From Pseudomonas sp. S06B 330 (GTDB taxonomy: Bacteria > Pseudomonadota > Gammaproteobacteria > Pseudomonadales > Pseudomonadaceae), in contig NZ_CP088149.1 in the NCBI RefSeq assembly GCF_002845275.2, positions 186,001-250,000 of the forward strand: 64,000 bases of DNA. Direction: 5' to 3'. Each line of letters starts with the position of its first letter. Positions within the stretch are counted from its first letter, which is position 1. Position numbers and translations under genes: made by a program. The notes below the pieces were generated by a model that was not told the DNA's origin, made no database searches, and worked only from the letters and a program-made list of their open reading frames with translations. Below are positions 21,401-30,363 of the stretch, in pieces.

Positions 21401-21723
21401 TTGCCGCGTTTGCACAGCAGGTAGGCGGCCAGTAAGCCAAGGGCGCCGACGGCGACACCGGCGGTGGTCCAGGGGTGTTCCTGGGCATAGTCGCGGGTAG
21501 CCACACCGGTCTGGCGCGTCTTGGTCTTCACTTCTTCATAGGCATCGCTGAGCAGGCTGCGTGAGTGACGCAAGGCATTTTCGGCGTTGGCTTTTAAGGT
21601 TTTCAGGGTCTTGCGCGACTCGTCCGAGGCATCGTCCTTGAGGCTTTCCAATGACTTGAGCAGGCTTTCGATTTCCGCTTCCATGCTTTGCAGCGAAGCT
21701 TTACGCAGCGAGGTGTTGGCCAT
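21397..21723 (-). CDS. DUF883 family stress-type membrane protein
   Basis: A 108-residue protein of the ElaB/YqjD-like DUF883 family. A coiled-coil region of about residues 12-60 ([20 protein letters not shown]) is followed by a single C-terminal transmembrane helix ([18 protein letters not shown]) preceded by the family's HPW motif. E. coli members bind ribosomes at the inner membrane in stationary phase; function here is assumed similar. The start MANTSLRK follows a GGAG. The gene overlaps the end of trpI, convergent. Confidence 0.85.
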   Translation of the reverse strand: MANTSLRKASLQSMEAEIESLLKSLESLKDDASDESRKTLKTLKANAENALRHSRSLLSDAYEEVKTKTRQTGVATRDYAQEHPWTTAGVAVGALGLLAAYLLCKRGN

Positions 21724-21807
21724 GGTGACTCTCCTTCGAGGTTGAGTTGAGCAGTGTAGATTCCGACTACGCACTATCGAGAAAGTGCAGTCGAACTTTT
21801 CCGGGTA

Positions 21808-21826
21808 TTTACCTCTCGCAGGTAAA
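21808..21826. promoter_or_regulatory. Inverted repeat upstream of dodecin gene
   Basis: TTTACCT-CTCGC-AGGTAAA is a perfect seven-base dyad in the gap between the divergent DUF883 and dodecin genes, followed 16 bases on by GCTAGGCT, which could be a stationary-phase-type -10 region. It could be an operator; no regulator can be named. Confidence 0.35.
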
Positions 21827-21877
21827 ACAGCCCGGCGCTGCTAGGCTCTATCTCACATTCGAAAAAGGAGATTGCTC

Positions 21878-22093
21878 ATGTCTGATCACCATACCTATAA
21901 GAAAATCGAACTTGTCGGCTCGTCGCCTACCAGTATTGAAGAGGCGATCAACAATGCTCTGGCCGAAGCGAGTAAAAGCATCAAGCATCTTGAGTGGTTT
22001 GAGGTGATCGACACCCGCGGCCATATCAAGGACAACAAGGCTGCGCACTTTCAGGTCACGCTCAAAGTAGGCTTCCGAATCGCCAATAGCTGA
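21878..22093 (+). CDS. Dodecin (flavin-sequestering dodecamer)
   Basis: A 71-residue dodecin, which forms hollow dodecamers that bind flavins or CoA. It has [18 protein letters not shown] and the flavin-stacking Trp in LEWFEV near residue 38, plus [12 protein letters not shown] at the end. The ATG at 21878 has AAGGAG eight bases upstream. A neighbour of DUF883 and DUF1161 genes in a cluster of small, probably stress-related proteins. Confidence 0.92.
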   Translation: MSDHHTYKKIELVGSSPTSIEEAINNALAEASKSIKHLEWFEVIDTRGHIKDNKAAHFQVTLKVGFRIANS

Positions 22094-22199
22094 AATGGCG
22101 ACACTGGCTTGTGCGGGTCAATTGAGTTACACAGTCCAGAGGCGTCCGGACAGGCTCCGGCGCCCTCCTCCACTTTGATCTGAACAAGGAAAGCGATCG

Positions 22200-22424
22200 A
22201 TGAAGAAGTTGGTAGTGGCAGTGGCTTTGATGACGTTGGCGGGCACTGCGCTGGCCGCCGGCAAGCCATGTGAAGAATTGAAGAGCGAAATAGCCGCCAA
22301 GCTCGACGCCAAAGGCGTCAGTGGCTACTCGCTGGAAGTTGTTGATAAAGGCGCAGCCACTGATGGCAACGTCGTCGGTACCTGCGAAGGTGGCACCAAG
22401 GAAATCGTCTACAAGCGCGGTTGA
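22200..22424 (+). CDS. DUF1161 secreted protein (copy 1)
   Basis: A 74-residue protein with a signal peptide (MKKLVVAVALMTLAGTALAA, cleavage after ALA) and a mature domain GKPCEELKSEIAAKLDAKGV ending CEGGTKEIVYKRG. Two cysteines, one early (KPCEEL) and one late (GTCEGG), could form a disulfide in the periplasm. A paralogue lies at 24280-24513, across the monooxygenase and OsmC genes. Function unknown. Confidence 0.85.
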   Translation: MKKLVVAVALMTLAGTALAAGKPCEELKSEIAAKLDAKGVSGYSLEVVDKGAATDGNVVGTCEGGTKEIVYKRG

Positions 22425-22445
22425 GCGGTAAGAGTGCTACCGATT

Positions 22446-22563
22446 CGTAGCCGCTGCCGCCAGGCTGCGATCGGCTGCGAAGCAGTCGCCAATCAGTTGT
22501 CGACATGGGGCCTGATTGGCGGTCGTTTCACGCCCGATCGCAGCCTGGCGGCAGCGGCTACGA
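22446..22563. repeat. REP family A, inverted pair (copy 2)
   Basis: CCGCCAGGCTGCGATCGGC and its inverted partner about 60 bases on, between the convergent DUF1161 gene and the monooxygenase gene. Confidence 0.88.
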
Positions 22564-22591
22564 AGGGCCAGGTAAGGCAGTTGCGCGGCCC

Positions 22592-23596
22592 TCAGCTGCT
22601 CAGCACTGTCTGCGCCAGCAACTCATAGGACCGAATCCGGTCCGCATGCTCATACAGATCACAAGTGAAGATCAGCTCATCAGCTTCGGTCTGTTCCAGC
22701 AACACCTCAAGTTTGGCGCGGATCTTTTCCGGGCTACCGACCATCGCCAGGCCAAGGAAGCTACCCACCGCTTCACGTTCGTGCGGTAGCCACAGGCCAT
22801 CCATGCTCTCTACCGGTGGGCGCTGCACCAGGCTTTGCCCACGCATCAGCGCCAGGATGCGCTGGTACACCGAGGTCGCCAGGTATTCGGCCTGCTCATC
22901 TGTATCAGCCGCTACCAGCGGTACACCGAGCATCACATAAGGTTTGTCGAGCACAGCTGAGGGCTGGAAGTGATTGCGATACACGCGAATCGCTTCATGC
23001 ATGTAGCGCGGCGCAAAGTGCGAGGCGAAGGCATAAGGCAGGCCGCGCATCCCCGCCAGTTGCGCACTAAACAGGCTGGAACCGAGCAACCAGACCGGCA
23101 CTTCGGTGCCGTAGCCAGGCACGGCAATGACTTTCTGATCCGGTGTGCGCGGGCCGAGGTAGCGCATCAGCTCTTCGACATCGTCGGGGAAATCGTCAGC
23201 ACTGCCAGAACGCTCGCGACGCAGGGCGCGGGCCGTCATCTGGTCGGAGCCAGGGGCACGACCGAGGCCCAGATCAATGCGCCCTGGATAGAGGCTGGCC
23301 AGGGTGCCGAACTGCTCGGCGATCACCAGCGGTGCATGGTTGGGCAGCATCACGCCGCCGGCGCCGACGCGAATGGTCGAGGTGCCGCCGGCCAGGTAGC
23401 TGAGCAGCACTGAGGTCGCTGAGCTGGCAATACCGTCCATGTTGTGGTGTTCGGCCACCCAGAAGCGGTTGTAGCCGAATTTCTCGACGTGTTGGGCAAG
23501 GTCCAGGGAATTACGCAGCGATTGCGCCGGGCCGCTGTCGGCGCGCACCGGCACCAGATCGAGGGTGGAAAACTTGATATCGGCAAGTTGCGTCAT
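22592..23596 (-). CDS. LLM class flavin-dependent oxidoreductase
   Basis: A 334-residue luciferase-like monooxygenase of the YhbW-type group. It begins [19 protein letters not shown], with [20 protein letters not shown] and the [20 protein letters not shown] segment, then [19 protein letters not shown], all conserved in the group. It uses reduced flavin and oxygen; its substrate is unknown. It stands alone, divergent from osmC. Confidence 0.92.
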   Translation of the reverse strand: MTQLADIKFSTLDLVPVRADSGPAQSLRNSLDLAQHVEKFGYNRFWVAEHHNMDGIASSATSVLLSYLAGGTSTIRVGAGGVMLPNHAPLVIAEQFGTLASLYPGRIDLGLGRAPGSDQMTARALRRERSGSADDFPDDVEELMRYLGPRTPDQKVIAVPGYGTEVPVWLLGSSLFSAQLAGMRGLPYAFASHFAPRYMHEAIRVYRNHFQPSAVLDKPYVMLGVPLVAADTDEQAEYLATSVYQRILALMRGQSLVQRPPVESMDGLWLPHEREAVGSFLGLAMVGSPEKIRAKLEVLLEQTEADELIFTCDLYEHADRIRSYELLAQTVLSS

Positions 23597-23780
23597 GGGC
23601 TATTGAGCCTCCTGGGCAGTCGTATGGCCGACATCTGGCGGCGGCCTTTACTTCTCTGTATGGGCACATCTGCAGGAATCAATGCCAGGGATAGTAATCC
23701 GGCTGAACTTGCCTGAGTCAGGGCTCTCTGAAATTAAGGTAAGGCGCACGCCCGTGTGCCTGCGCAGCTCTGGAGGCTTT

Positions 23781-24206
23781 ATGAAAAAGACAGCATCGGC
23801 TATCTGGGAAGGTGGCCTTAAGGATGGCAAAGGTCAGATTTCTACCGAAAGTGGCGCCTTGAAAAACAACCCTTATGGTTTCAACACCCGTTTCGAAGGC
23901 CAGCCGGGCACTAACCCGGAAGAATTGATCGGTGCCGCACATGCCGGCTGTTTCTCCATGGCCCTGTCGATGATGCTCGGTGAGGCGGGTTTCACTGCGG
24001 AGCGCATCGACACCACCGCCGAGGTAACGCTGGACAAGCAGGAGCAAGGCTTCGCCATTACCGCTGTCCACCTGATCCTCAAGGCCAAGGTGCCTGGGGC
24101 CAGTGAAGCGAAATTCCTCGAGGTGGCGAACAAGGCTAAAGAGGGTTGTCCTGTGTCGAAAGTGCTAAATGCGAAGATCAGCCTGGATGCCACTTTGGTG
24201 AGCTAA
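23781..24206 (+). CDS. osmC: OsmC-type peroxiredoxin
   Basis: A 141-residue OsmC, a thiol peroxidase for organic hydroperoxides induced by osmotic stress in E. coli. The two redox cysteines are in AAHAGCFSMAL and EGCPVSKVL, and it begins MKKTASAIWEGGLKDGKG. TGGAGG lies five bases upstream of the ATG; the frame is open about 33 codons further up without family similarity. Confidence 0.94.
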   Translation: MKKTASAIWEGGLKDGKGQISTESGALKNNPYGFNTRFEGQPGTNPEELIGAAHAGCFSMALSMMLGEAGFTAERIDTTAEVTLDKQEQGFAITAVHLILKAKVPGASEAKFLEVANKAKEGCPVSKVLNAKISLDATLVS

Positions 24207-24279
24207 GGCAGAACCGGGATAGGCTTCTTGTGGTCAAATAGGTGTCGGCACAATCGCTGCCGCCACAAGGAGCTGTCCC

Positions 24280-24513
24280 ATGATCCGTCTCGCAATCGCT
24301 GTGCTGGCATCGACGCTGGCGACTACTGCTTTGGCTGCGCCCAAGCCCTGCGAAGAACTCAAGGCCGAGATCGAGGCAAAGATCCAGGCCAACAATGTAA
24401 GTTCCTACACTCTGGAAATCGTCAAGAATGACGAAGTTCACGACCAGAACATGGTGGTCGGTAGCTGTGAGGGTGGCACCAAGAAAATCATCTACCAGAA
24501 AAATGATCGCTAG
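24280..24513 (+). CDS. DUF1161 secreted protein (copy 2)
   Basis: A 77-residue paralogue of the protein at 22200-22424. The signal peptide MIRLAIAVLASTLATTALAA is followed by PKPCEELKAEIEAKIQANNV, and the end CEGGTKKIIYQKN mirrors copy 1. Both cysteines are kept. The RBS is AAGGAG. The function is unknown. Confidence 0.85.
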   Translation: MIRLAIAVLASTLATTALAAPKPCEELKAEIEAKIQANNVSSYTLEIVKNDEVHDQNMVVGSCEGGTKKIIYQKNDR

Positions 24514-24516
24514 GTA

Positions 24517-24930
24517 TCAGGGGATGCAGAAGATGTCGTGGGACTCTTCTGCGACTACTTTGCGCTGCGCGTCATACAGGTAGGCACTGGGCTGCATGGC
24601 CGGTGCCCGGGCTTCCAGGCGATAGCGCTGGCCGGCCTGAAAACTGTCGTACTTGACCTTCAGGTAGCAGGTGCGGTCAGTAGGATCGGTGGTGAAGCCG
24701 CCTGAATAGACCTCGTAATCGAACCTGACCACCAACTCATGGGCGCCAGGCGTCACCTGGAAGAAACGCCCGTCATTGAGGCGCTCGCCATCCAGGCGGT
24801 CGGCCATCAGCAATTTGCCTGGGGTCATGGTGTACAGGTCGACCCAGGCCTGTTTGCTATCGACAGGTGGCAAGGGGCTGGCGCAAGCCCCCAGGGTACT
24901 GAGGGCAATCAGCATCATTGGCTGGCGCAT
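24517..24930 (-). CDS. Putative lipoprotein, paralogue 1
   Basis: A 137-residue protein with a lipoprotein signal (LIALSTLGAC, lipobox GAC near residue 16). The mature part has QAWVDLYTMTPGKLLMADRL, PGAHELVVRFDYEV and FQAGQRYRLEARA. Those three segments recur in the next gene upstream (24985-25401), so the pair is a tandem duplication. They sit 54 bases apart in the same direction. Function unknown; a periplasmic or outer-membrane location is likely. Confidence 0.78.
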   Translation of the reverse strand: MRQPMMLIALSTLGACASPLPPVDSKQAWVDLYTMTPGKLLMADRLDGERLNDGRFFQVTPGAHELVVRFDYEVYSGGFTTDPTDRTCYLKVKYDSFQAGQRYRLEARAPAMQPSAYLYDAQRKVVAEESHDIFCIP

Positions 24931-24984
24931 GGCAAACTCCCGCTTGCGAACTACTAAAGCACAAGCATAGCGCCAATCGTGCTA

Positions 24985-25401
24985 TCAGGTGCGCTGACAG
25001 CCCGCCGGTAACCCTGTGCTGACCAGGTTTCGCTGCTCGTCATAGAGTTTGGCCCAAGGGCGAAAACCGATGCTGCCGGCTTCGAGCTGATACCGTTGTC
25101 CGGCATTGAAATCCTTGAACTTCACATTCAGCTGGCAATCACGCCATAGCGGTTCGCTGACCGGGCCGATGTTGCTGGGCGTCACTGGGAACAGGTAACG
25201 CACGGTCAGCTCATGGCTGCCAGGCTGTACCTCAAAATAGCGTTTATCAGCCCAGGCGCGCTCATCCACTTCGATGGCGTGCAGGGTATCGTCCTTGCCG
25301 GGGGCAAGATCGATCCAGGCTTGATTGGGATCAGGCTGCGGTAAAAAACCGGCGCAGCCGGACAGAAGCAAAAGACCGCTGATGACAAGCAGTGTACGCA
25401 T
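24985..25401 (-). CDS. Putative lipoprotein, paralogue 2
   Basis: A 138-residue protein starting MRTLLVISGLLLLSGCAGF with lipobox SGC. Shared with paralogue 1 are QAWIDLAPGK, PGSHELTVRYLFPV and FNAGQRYQLEAGS, and both have single paired cysteines in RDC(Q/Y)L. ATG 25401 starts the signal peptide; an open frame upstream lacks one. It is divergent from the aminopeptidase gene. Confidence 0.78.
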   Translation of the reverse strand: MRTLLVISGLLLLSGCAGFLPQPDPNQAWIDLAPGKDDTLHAIEVDERAWADKRYFEVQPGSHELTVRYLFPVTPSNIGPVSEPLWRDCQLNVKFKDFNAGQRYQLEAGSIGFRPWAKLYDEQRNLVSTGLPAGCQRT

Positions 25402-25468
25402 GGCAAAACTCCAGCCGGGCAGGATAGTCTTGAAGCTGATGAGCACTTGAGCGGATAACGGGACGCGG

Positions 25469-26590
25469 ATGCTTCGACTATTTCTTTTATTGCGCTCAAG
25501 TCTTGGGGCACTCGACCATTCTTTTCGCTGTTTGGTTCCCGTGCTGGCGCTCGGGCTGCTCAACGGCTGCTCCAGCGTTAATTACTACGGGCAGTTGGCC
25601 AGCGGCCAGCTACAGCTGTTGCAGGCACGCAAACCGGTGGCCGAGCTGGTGGCGGATCCCTCCACTGCTCCAAAACTGCGTCAACATTTGCTCCAGGCTG
25701 AGCAGGCTCGCGCTTTCGCCAGTGCACAACTCAAATTGCCGGACAACCGCAGCTACCGGGTCTATGCCGACATTGGCCGACCGTTTGTGGTTTGGAATGT
25801 GTTTGCCACCCCGGAGTTTTCCCTCGAGCCCCAGACCCATTGCTTCCCGATTGCCGGGTGCGTCGCCTATCGCGGCTATTACAGCCAGGGCGCTGCCCGC
25901 GGTGCAGCGGCCTTGCAGAAACAACAGGGTCTGGATGTCTATGTTGGCGGCGTAGAGGCTTATTCGACCCTGGGCTGGTTTGATGACCCGATCCTCAACA
26001 CCATGCTGCGCTGGGGGGATGAGCGCCTGGCTACGGTGATTTTCCATGAGCTTGCGCATCAGCGGCTGTATGTCGCGGATGACACCTCGTTCAATGAGTC
26101 CTTCGCCACGTTTGTCGAGCAGGAGGGAAGCCGTCAGTGGCGGGTGGCGCGTGGGCTAGCTGCGCAAACCGAGGACGATAGCCAGCAACGCGATCAGTTC
26201 GTTGGGTTGGTACTGGCCAGCCGGGAACGGCTCAAGACACTGTACGCGGCGCCGCTGACCGATGCCGTAAAGCGTGCGGGCAAACACGCTGAGTTCGAGC
26301 GCTTGCGCCGGGATTACCGGAGCCTGCGTGATAGCCAATGGGGCGGCAACGGGCGGTATGACGCCTGGATCAATGCACCGATGAACAACGCCAAGCTGCT
26401 GCCTTTTGGTTTGTATGACCAGTGGGTACCGGTGTTTGAGGTGCTTTTTGCCCAATCTGGAAGGGACTGGGAGGTGTTTTATGCCCGGGTTGAAGCCTTG
26501 GGGCAACGTTCACCAGAGGAGCGGCTGCAGGCGCTGAAAAGCATCGCCGACAAGGCCGCCCCTTCGCGGCTACAGCAGTCCATCTTGTAG
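25469..26590 (+). CDS. Putative zinc aminopeptidase lipoprotein
   Basis: A 373-residue protein of the predicted aminopeptidase family (COG4324/PF10023). The hydrophobic start ends in LLNGCSS, a lipobox at about residue 34, so it is probably anchored in the envelope. The zinc site HELAHQ is at His193, and FNESFATFVEQEG some 25 residues on is the likely third ligand region. Family members have no assayed role that I recall. Confidence 0.85.
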   Translation: MLRLFLLLRSSLGALDHSFRCLVPVLALGLLNGCSSVNYYGQLASGQLQLLQARKPVAELVADPSTAPKLRQHLLQAEQARAFASAQLKLPDNRSYRVYADIGRPFVVWNVFATPEFSLEPQTHCFPIAGCVAYRGYYSQGAARGAAALQKQQGLDVYVGGVEAYSTLGWFDDPILNTMLRWGDERLATVIFHELAHQRLYVADDTSFNESFATFVEQEGSRQWRVARGLAAQTEDDSQQRDQFVGLVLASRERLKTLYAAPLTDAVKRAGKHAEFERLRRDYRSLRDSQWGGNGRYDAWINAPMNNAKLLPFGLYDQWVPVFEVLFAQSGRDWEVFYARVEALGQRSPEERLQALKSIADKAAPSRLQQSIL

Positions 26591-26602
26591 CGGGCTAGGC
26601 CT

Positions 26603-27253
26603 TCAAGACCGAAGAAAAGCCCGATGCATATCACTCAAGGTGGCAAAGTGATAAGCCGGTTGTTCTGCCGTCAGTTCCTCATGACTGCCAAAGCCATAAC
26701 CCACCGCCGCCGCTTCAAGGCCGTTGCTGCGGGCGCCAATCAAGTCGTGCTTGCGGTCACCGATCATCAGCGTCTGCGCCGGGTCCAGCGATTCCTCAGC
26801 CAGCAGATGGGCAATCAGTTCGACCTTATTGGTACGAGTACCGTCGAGTTCGCTGCCGTAGATCACCTTGAAGTGGTGATCGAACTCGAAATGGCGGGCA
26901 ATTTCGCGGGCGAACTCCCAGGGTTTTGAGGTGGCGATGTACAGCGTCCGGCCCTGCCCGTTCAACGCTTCCAGCAGTGGCTGGACACCGTCGAACACCT
27001 GGTTCTCATACAAACCGGTGACCTTGAAACGCTCACGGTAGTAGTTCACCGCATCCCAAGCCTTGGCCTCGTCAAAGCCGTAGAACTGCATGAAAGCCTG
27101 CAGCAAGGGCGGGCCGATGAAGTGCTCCAGGCGCGCAAGATCCGGCTCATCAATGCCGAGCTTGGCCAGGGCGTACTGAATCGAACGGGTGATACCCAGG
27201 CGTGGGTCGGTCAGGGTACCGTCGAGGTCGAAAAGGATATTTTGCTGGTGCAT
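26603..27253 (-). CDS. HAD-family hydrolase, phosphoglycolate phosphatase-like
   Basis: A 216-residue haloacid dehalogenase hydrolase with a PGP-type alpha-helical cap. Motif I is LFDLDGTLTD, motif II IATSKP, and motif III-IV MIGDRKHDLIGARSNG with the metal-binding Asp. The start MHQQNILFDLDGT at 27253 is the usual family start; a GTG at 27286 that overlaps the gene upstream is also in frame. It follows the carbonic anhydrase-like gene by 29 bases. The substrate is not known. Confidence 0.85.
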   Translation of the reverse strand: MHQQNILFDLDGTLTDPRLGITRSIQYALAKLGIDEPDLARLEHFIGPPLLQAFMQFYGFDEAKAWDAVNYYRERFKVTGLYENQVFDGVQPLLEALNGQGRTLYIATSKPWEFAREIARHFEFDHHFKVIYGSELDGTRTNKVELIAHLLAEESLDPAQTLMIGDRKHDLIGARSNGLEAAAVGYGFGSHEELTAEQPAYHFATLSDMHRAFLRS

Positions 27254-27282
27254 GGCTGTCTCGATAGGGGCTGCAGGCAGGT

Positions 27283-27831
27283 TCACTCAGGCAGGTGATA
27301 GCCTTCGGCAAGATGCTGGTCTTTGAGTTTTACGTAGTTGCTGGCGCTGTACGGAAAGAATGCCCGTTCTTTTTCGCTCAACGCGCGGGCTTGCTTGACC
27401 GGACTGCCGACATAGAGAAAACCGCTTTCCAAGCGTTTGCCCGGCGGCACCAGGCTGCCAGCGCCGATGATCACTTCGTCTTCGACCACCGCGCCATCCA
27501 TGATGGTGCTGCCCATGCCAACCAAAATTCGGTTGCCCAGGGTGCAGCCGTGGAGCATGACTTTGTGACCAATGGTTACTTCATCACCGATCAGCAACGG
27601 AAATCCATCCGGGTTGAACGGCCCTGCGTGGGTAATGTGCAGCACGCTGCCATCCTGCACGCTGCTACGCGCACCAATGCGGATGCGGTGCATATCGCCG
27701 CGGATCACGGTCAGCGGCCACACTGAGCTGTCTGCGCCGATCTCGACATCGCCCAGAACCACCGCGCTGCGGTCGACGAAGGCGCGTTCGCCGAGGCGGG
27801 GGGTATGGTTCTGGAAGCTGCGCATGGCCAT
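27283..27831 (-). CDS. Gamma carbonic anhydrase family protein
   Basis: A 182-residue left-handed beta-helix protein of the gamma carbonic anhydrase/YrdA group. The hexapeptide repeats run from GERAFVDRSAVVLGDVEIG to VEDEVIIGAGSLVPPGK, with the family motifs VIRGD and IGHKVMLHGC; the His residues in HITHAG, IGHK and LHGC are the expected metal ligands. Carbonic anhydrase activity in this group is often not demonstrated. Divergent from prlC. Confidence 0.92.
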   Translation of the reverse strand: MAMRSFQNHTPRLGERAFVDRSAVVLGDVEIGADSSVWPLTVIRGDMHRIRIGARSSVQDGSVLHITHAGPFNPDGFPLLIGDEVTIGHKVMLHGCTLGNRILVGMGSTIMDGAVVEDEVIIGAGSLVPPGKRLESGFLYVGSPVKQARALSEKERAFFPYSASNYVKLKDQHLAEGYHLPE

Positions 27832-27922
27832 GATAGTAAGTCTCTTTGGTAGTGATAGGGCTGCGGTCGGCGTCGATTGTAATTAAGATGGTCCAGTGTT
27901 TCTTCTGCCAAGGTGTTTAACC

Positions 27923-29974
27923 GTGAGCGCGACCAACCCGCTACTGCAGTCTTATGACTTGCCGCCCTTCTCGGCGATCCGTGCCGAGCATGTGCAGCCG
28001 GCGATTGAACAGATCCTGGCCGACAACCGTACCGCTATTGCCGAAATCCTCAAAACCCAAGGTCAGCAACCAAGCTGGGCCGGTCTGGTTCTGGCGATGG
28101 ACGAACTCAACGACCGCCTGGGCGCCGCCTGGAGTCCGGTCAGTCACCTCAATGCCGTGTGCAACAGCGCCGAACTGCGCGAAGCCTACGAGGCTTGCCT
28201 GCCGGCATTGAGCGCCTACGCCACTGAAATGGGTCAGAACCGCGAGCTGTTCCAGGCTTATGAGGCGCTGATCGCCAGCCCTGAAGCGGCGGGCTTTGAT
28301 GTCGCACAAAAGACTATTCTCGAACACGCTCTGCGTGACTTCCGCCTGTCGGGTATCGACCTTCCGGCCGATAAGCAGCAGCGTTACGCTGAAGTGCAGA
28401 GCAAGCTCAGCGAACTGGGCAGCCGCTTCTCCAATCAACTGCTTGATGCTACGCAAGCCTGGACCAAGCTTGTTACTGATGAAGCAGCATTGGCCGGGCT
28501 GACCGATTCAGCCAAAGCGCAGATGGCTGCTGCGGCCCAGGCCAAGGGGCTTGAAGGCTGGCTGATCAGCCTTGAGTTTCCTAGCTACTACGCGGTGATG
28601 ACCTACGCCGAAGATCGCGCTCTGCGCGAGGAAATCTACGCCGCCTACTGCACGCGTGCTTCGGATCAGGGCCCGAATGCCGGTCAGTTCGACAACGGCC
28701 CGGTGATGCGCGAAATCCTCGACCTGCGTCAGGAGCTGGCCGAACTGCTTGGTTATGCCAACTACGCCGAGCTGAGTTTGGCGACCAAAATGGCCGAGTC
28801 CAGCGATCAGGTGCTGAGCTTCCTGCGTGACCTGGCTAAACGCAGCAAGCCGTTTGCCGTACAGGACCTGGCCCAGCTCAAGGCCTATGCCGCCGAGCAG
28901 GGTTGCCCTGACTTGCAAAGCTGGGACAGTGGCTTCTACGGGGAGAAGCTGCGGGAGCAGCGCTACAGCGTTTCCCAGGAAACCCTGCGTGCGTACTTCC
29001 CGATCGACAAGGTGCTGTCAGGACTGTTTGCCATCGTCCAGCGCCTGTACGGCATCGAGATTGCCGAGCTCAAGGGTTTCGACACCTGGCATCCGGATGT
29101 GCGCCTGTTCGAAATCAAGGAGCACGGCCAGCACGTCGGTCGCTTCTTCTTCGACCTCTATGCGCGCGCCAACAAACGTGGCGGAGCCTGGATGGACGGC
29201 GCCCGCGACCGCCGTCGTGCGGCGGGTGGCCACCTGCAGAGTCCGGTGGCTAACCTGGTGTGCAACTTCACCCCGGCAGCCCCTGGCAAACCGGCGCTGC
29301 TGACTCACGATGAAGTCACCACCCTGTTCCACGAGTTCGGTCATGGCTTGCATCACCTGCTGACCCGCATCGAACATGCAGGTGTCTCCGGGATCAATGG
29401 CGTGGCCTGGGATGCTGTCGAGCTGCCAAGTCAGTTCATGGAAAACTGGTGCTGGGAGCCTGAAGGGCTGGCGCTGATCTCCGCTCATTACGAAACCGGT
29501 GCAGCCCTGCCTCAGGACCTGTTGGAGAAAATGCTGGCGGCGAAGAACTTCCAATCCGGGCTGATGATGGTCCGCCAATTGGAGTTTTCGTTGTTCGACT
29601 TCGAGCTGCATGCGAGCCACGGCGATGGCCGCAGTGTGCTGGAGGTGCTCGAAGGCATCCGCAACGAGGTCTCGGTCATGCGCCCACCGGTCTACAACCG
29701 CTTCCCCAACAGCTTTGCGCATATCTTCGCCGGCGGTTATGCCGCGGGTTACTACAGCTACAAATGGGCTGAAGTACTCTCGGCTGATGCATTCTCGCGT
29801 TTCGAGGAAGAAGGTGTGCTCAACGCCGAGACCGGTCGCGCCTTCCGCGAAGCGATCCTGGCCCGTGGCGGCTCTCAGGAGCCGATGCTGCTGTTCGTCG
29901 ACTTCCGTGGCCGTGAGCCGTCAATCGATGCACTCTTGCGCCATTGTGGCCTGAGTGAGGAAGTGGCGGCATGA
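27923..29974 (+). CDS. prlC: Oligopeptidase A
   Basis: An M3-family zinc metallopeptidase of 683 residues that degrades peptides in the cytoplasm. The active site FHEFGHGLHHLL has His470, Glu471 and His474; the third ligand glutamate lies some 26 residues on in GVAWDAVELPSQFMENWCWE. The GTG start at 27923 (MSATNPLLQSYDLPPF) fits homologues and has AAGG ten bases upstream. Its last codon overlaps the next gene (ATGA). Confidence 0.97.
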   Translation: MSATNPLLQSYDLPPFSAIRAEHVQPAIEQILADNRTAIAEILKTQGQQPSWAGLVLAMDELNDRLGAAWSPVSHLNAVCNSAELREAYEACLPALSAYATEMGQNRELFQAYEALIASPEAAGFDVAQKTILEHALRDFRLSGIDLPADKQQRYAEVQSKLSELGSRFSNQLLDATQAWTKLVTDEAALAGLTDSAKAQMAAAAQAKGLEGWLISLEFPSYYAVMTYAEDRALREEIYAAYCTRASDQGPNAGQFDNGPVMREILDLRQELAELLGYANYAELSLATKMAESSDQVLSFLRDLAKRSKPFAVQDLAQLKAYAAEQGCPDLQSWDSGFYGEKLREQRYSVSQETLRAYFPIDKVLSGLFAIVQRLYGIEIAELKGFDTWHPDVRLFEIKEHGQHVGRFFFDLYARANKRGGAWMDGARDRRRAAGGHLQSPVANLVCNFTPAAPGKPALLTHDEVTTLFHEFGHGLHHLLTRIEHAGVSGINGVAWDAVELPSQFMENWCWEPEGLALISAHYETGAALPQDLLEKMLAAKNFQSGLMMVRQLEFSLFDFELHASHGDGRSVLEVLEGIRNEVSVMRPPVYNRFPNSFAHIFAGGYAAGYYSYKWAEVLSADAFSRFEEEGVLNAETGRAFREAILARGGSQEPMLLFVDFRGREPSIDALLRHCGLSEEVAA

Positions 29975-30252
29975 GTGATGCGCCCGTGATCAAGACGAAA
30001 AAGCGCTTTATCGCCGGGGCGGTCTGCCCGGCGTGCAGCGAGCCGGACAAGCTGATGATGTGGAGCGAAGACAGTGTTCCGCATCGTGAGTGTGTGGCCT
30101 GTGGGTTTTCCGACACCCTCAATGAGCAGGGGTTGTCGGTGCCGAAGGAACTGGGTACCCGAGTAAACAAAGTCGAGGGGAAACCGGCCGAGGCCAAAGT
30201 GCAGACGGTGCAGTTCTTTCCCAATCCCAAGCTGAAGAAACCGGCTGAATAA
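29971..30252 (+). CDS. YheV-family zinc-ribbon protein
   Basis: A 93-residue DUF2387 protein with two Cys pairs, CPACSEPDK and ECVACGFSD, forming a probable zinc ribbon. It starts MSDAPVIKTKKRFIAGAVCP. Its ATG overlaps the prlC stop by four bases, so the two are coupled. PrlC-YheV adjacency is common in gammaproteobacteria; the function is unknown. Confidence 0.9.
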   Translation: MSDAPVIKTKKRFIAGAVCPACSEPDKLMMWSEDSVPHRECVACGFSDTLNEQGLSVPKELGTRVNKVEGKPAEAKVQTVQFFPNPKLKKPAE

Positions 30253-30324
30253 AGCTGTCGCTGTACTTGAGGCGTCACCGCCCCAGGTGCCAGATAGATA
30301 GTACCGATAGCGCCAGTCGGCGCC

Positions 30325-30356
30325 CCAGAGTGAGGTGTTCTACCACCTCGCTCTGG
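30325..30356 (+). promoter_or_regulatory. Hairpin overlapping the RBS of the second M3 peptidase
   Basis: CCAGAGTGAGGTG, a six-base loop and CACCTCGCTCTGG form a 13-pair stem with one G-U pair. The last two G bases of the stem begin the GGAG Shine-Dalgarno of the gene at 30364, so folding would hide it. There is no U tract, so it is not a plain terminator for yheV. Confidence 0.6.
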
Positions 30357-30363
30357 AGCCCAC

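Noticed and set aside
22127..22506. Small open frames opposite the DUF1161 and REP region
   Set aside because: Composition and lack of start signals mark them as shadows of the real gene and repeat arms.
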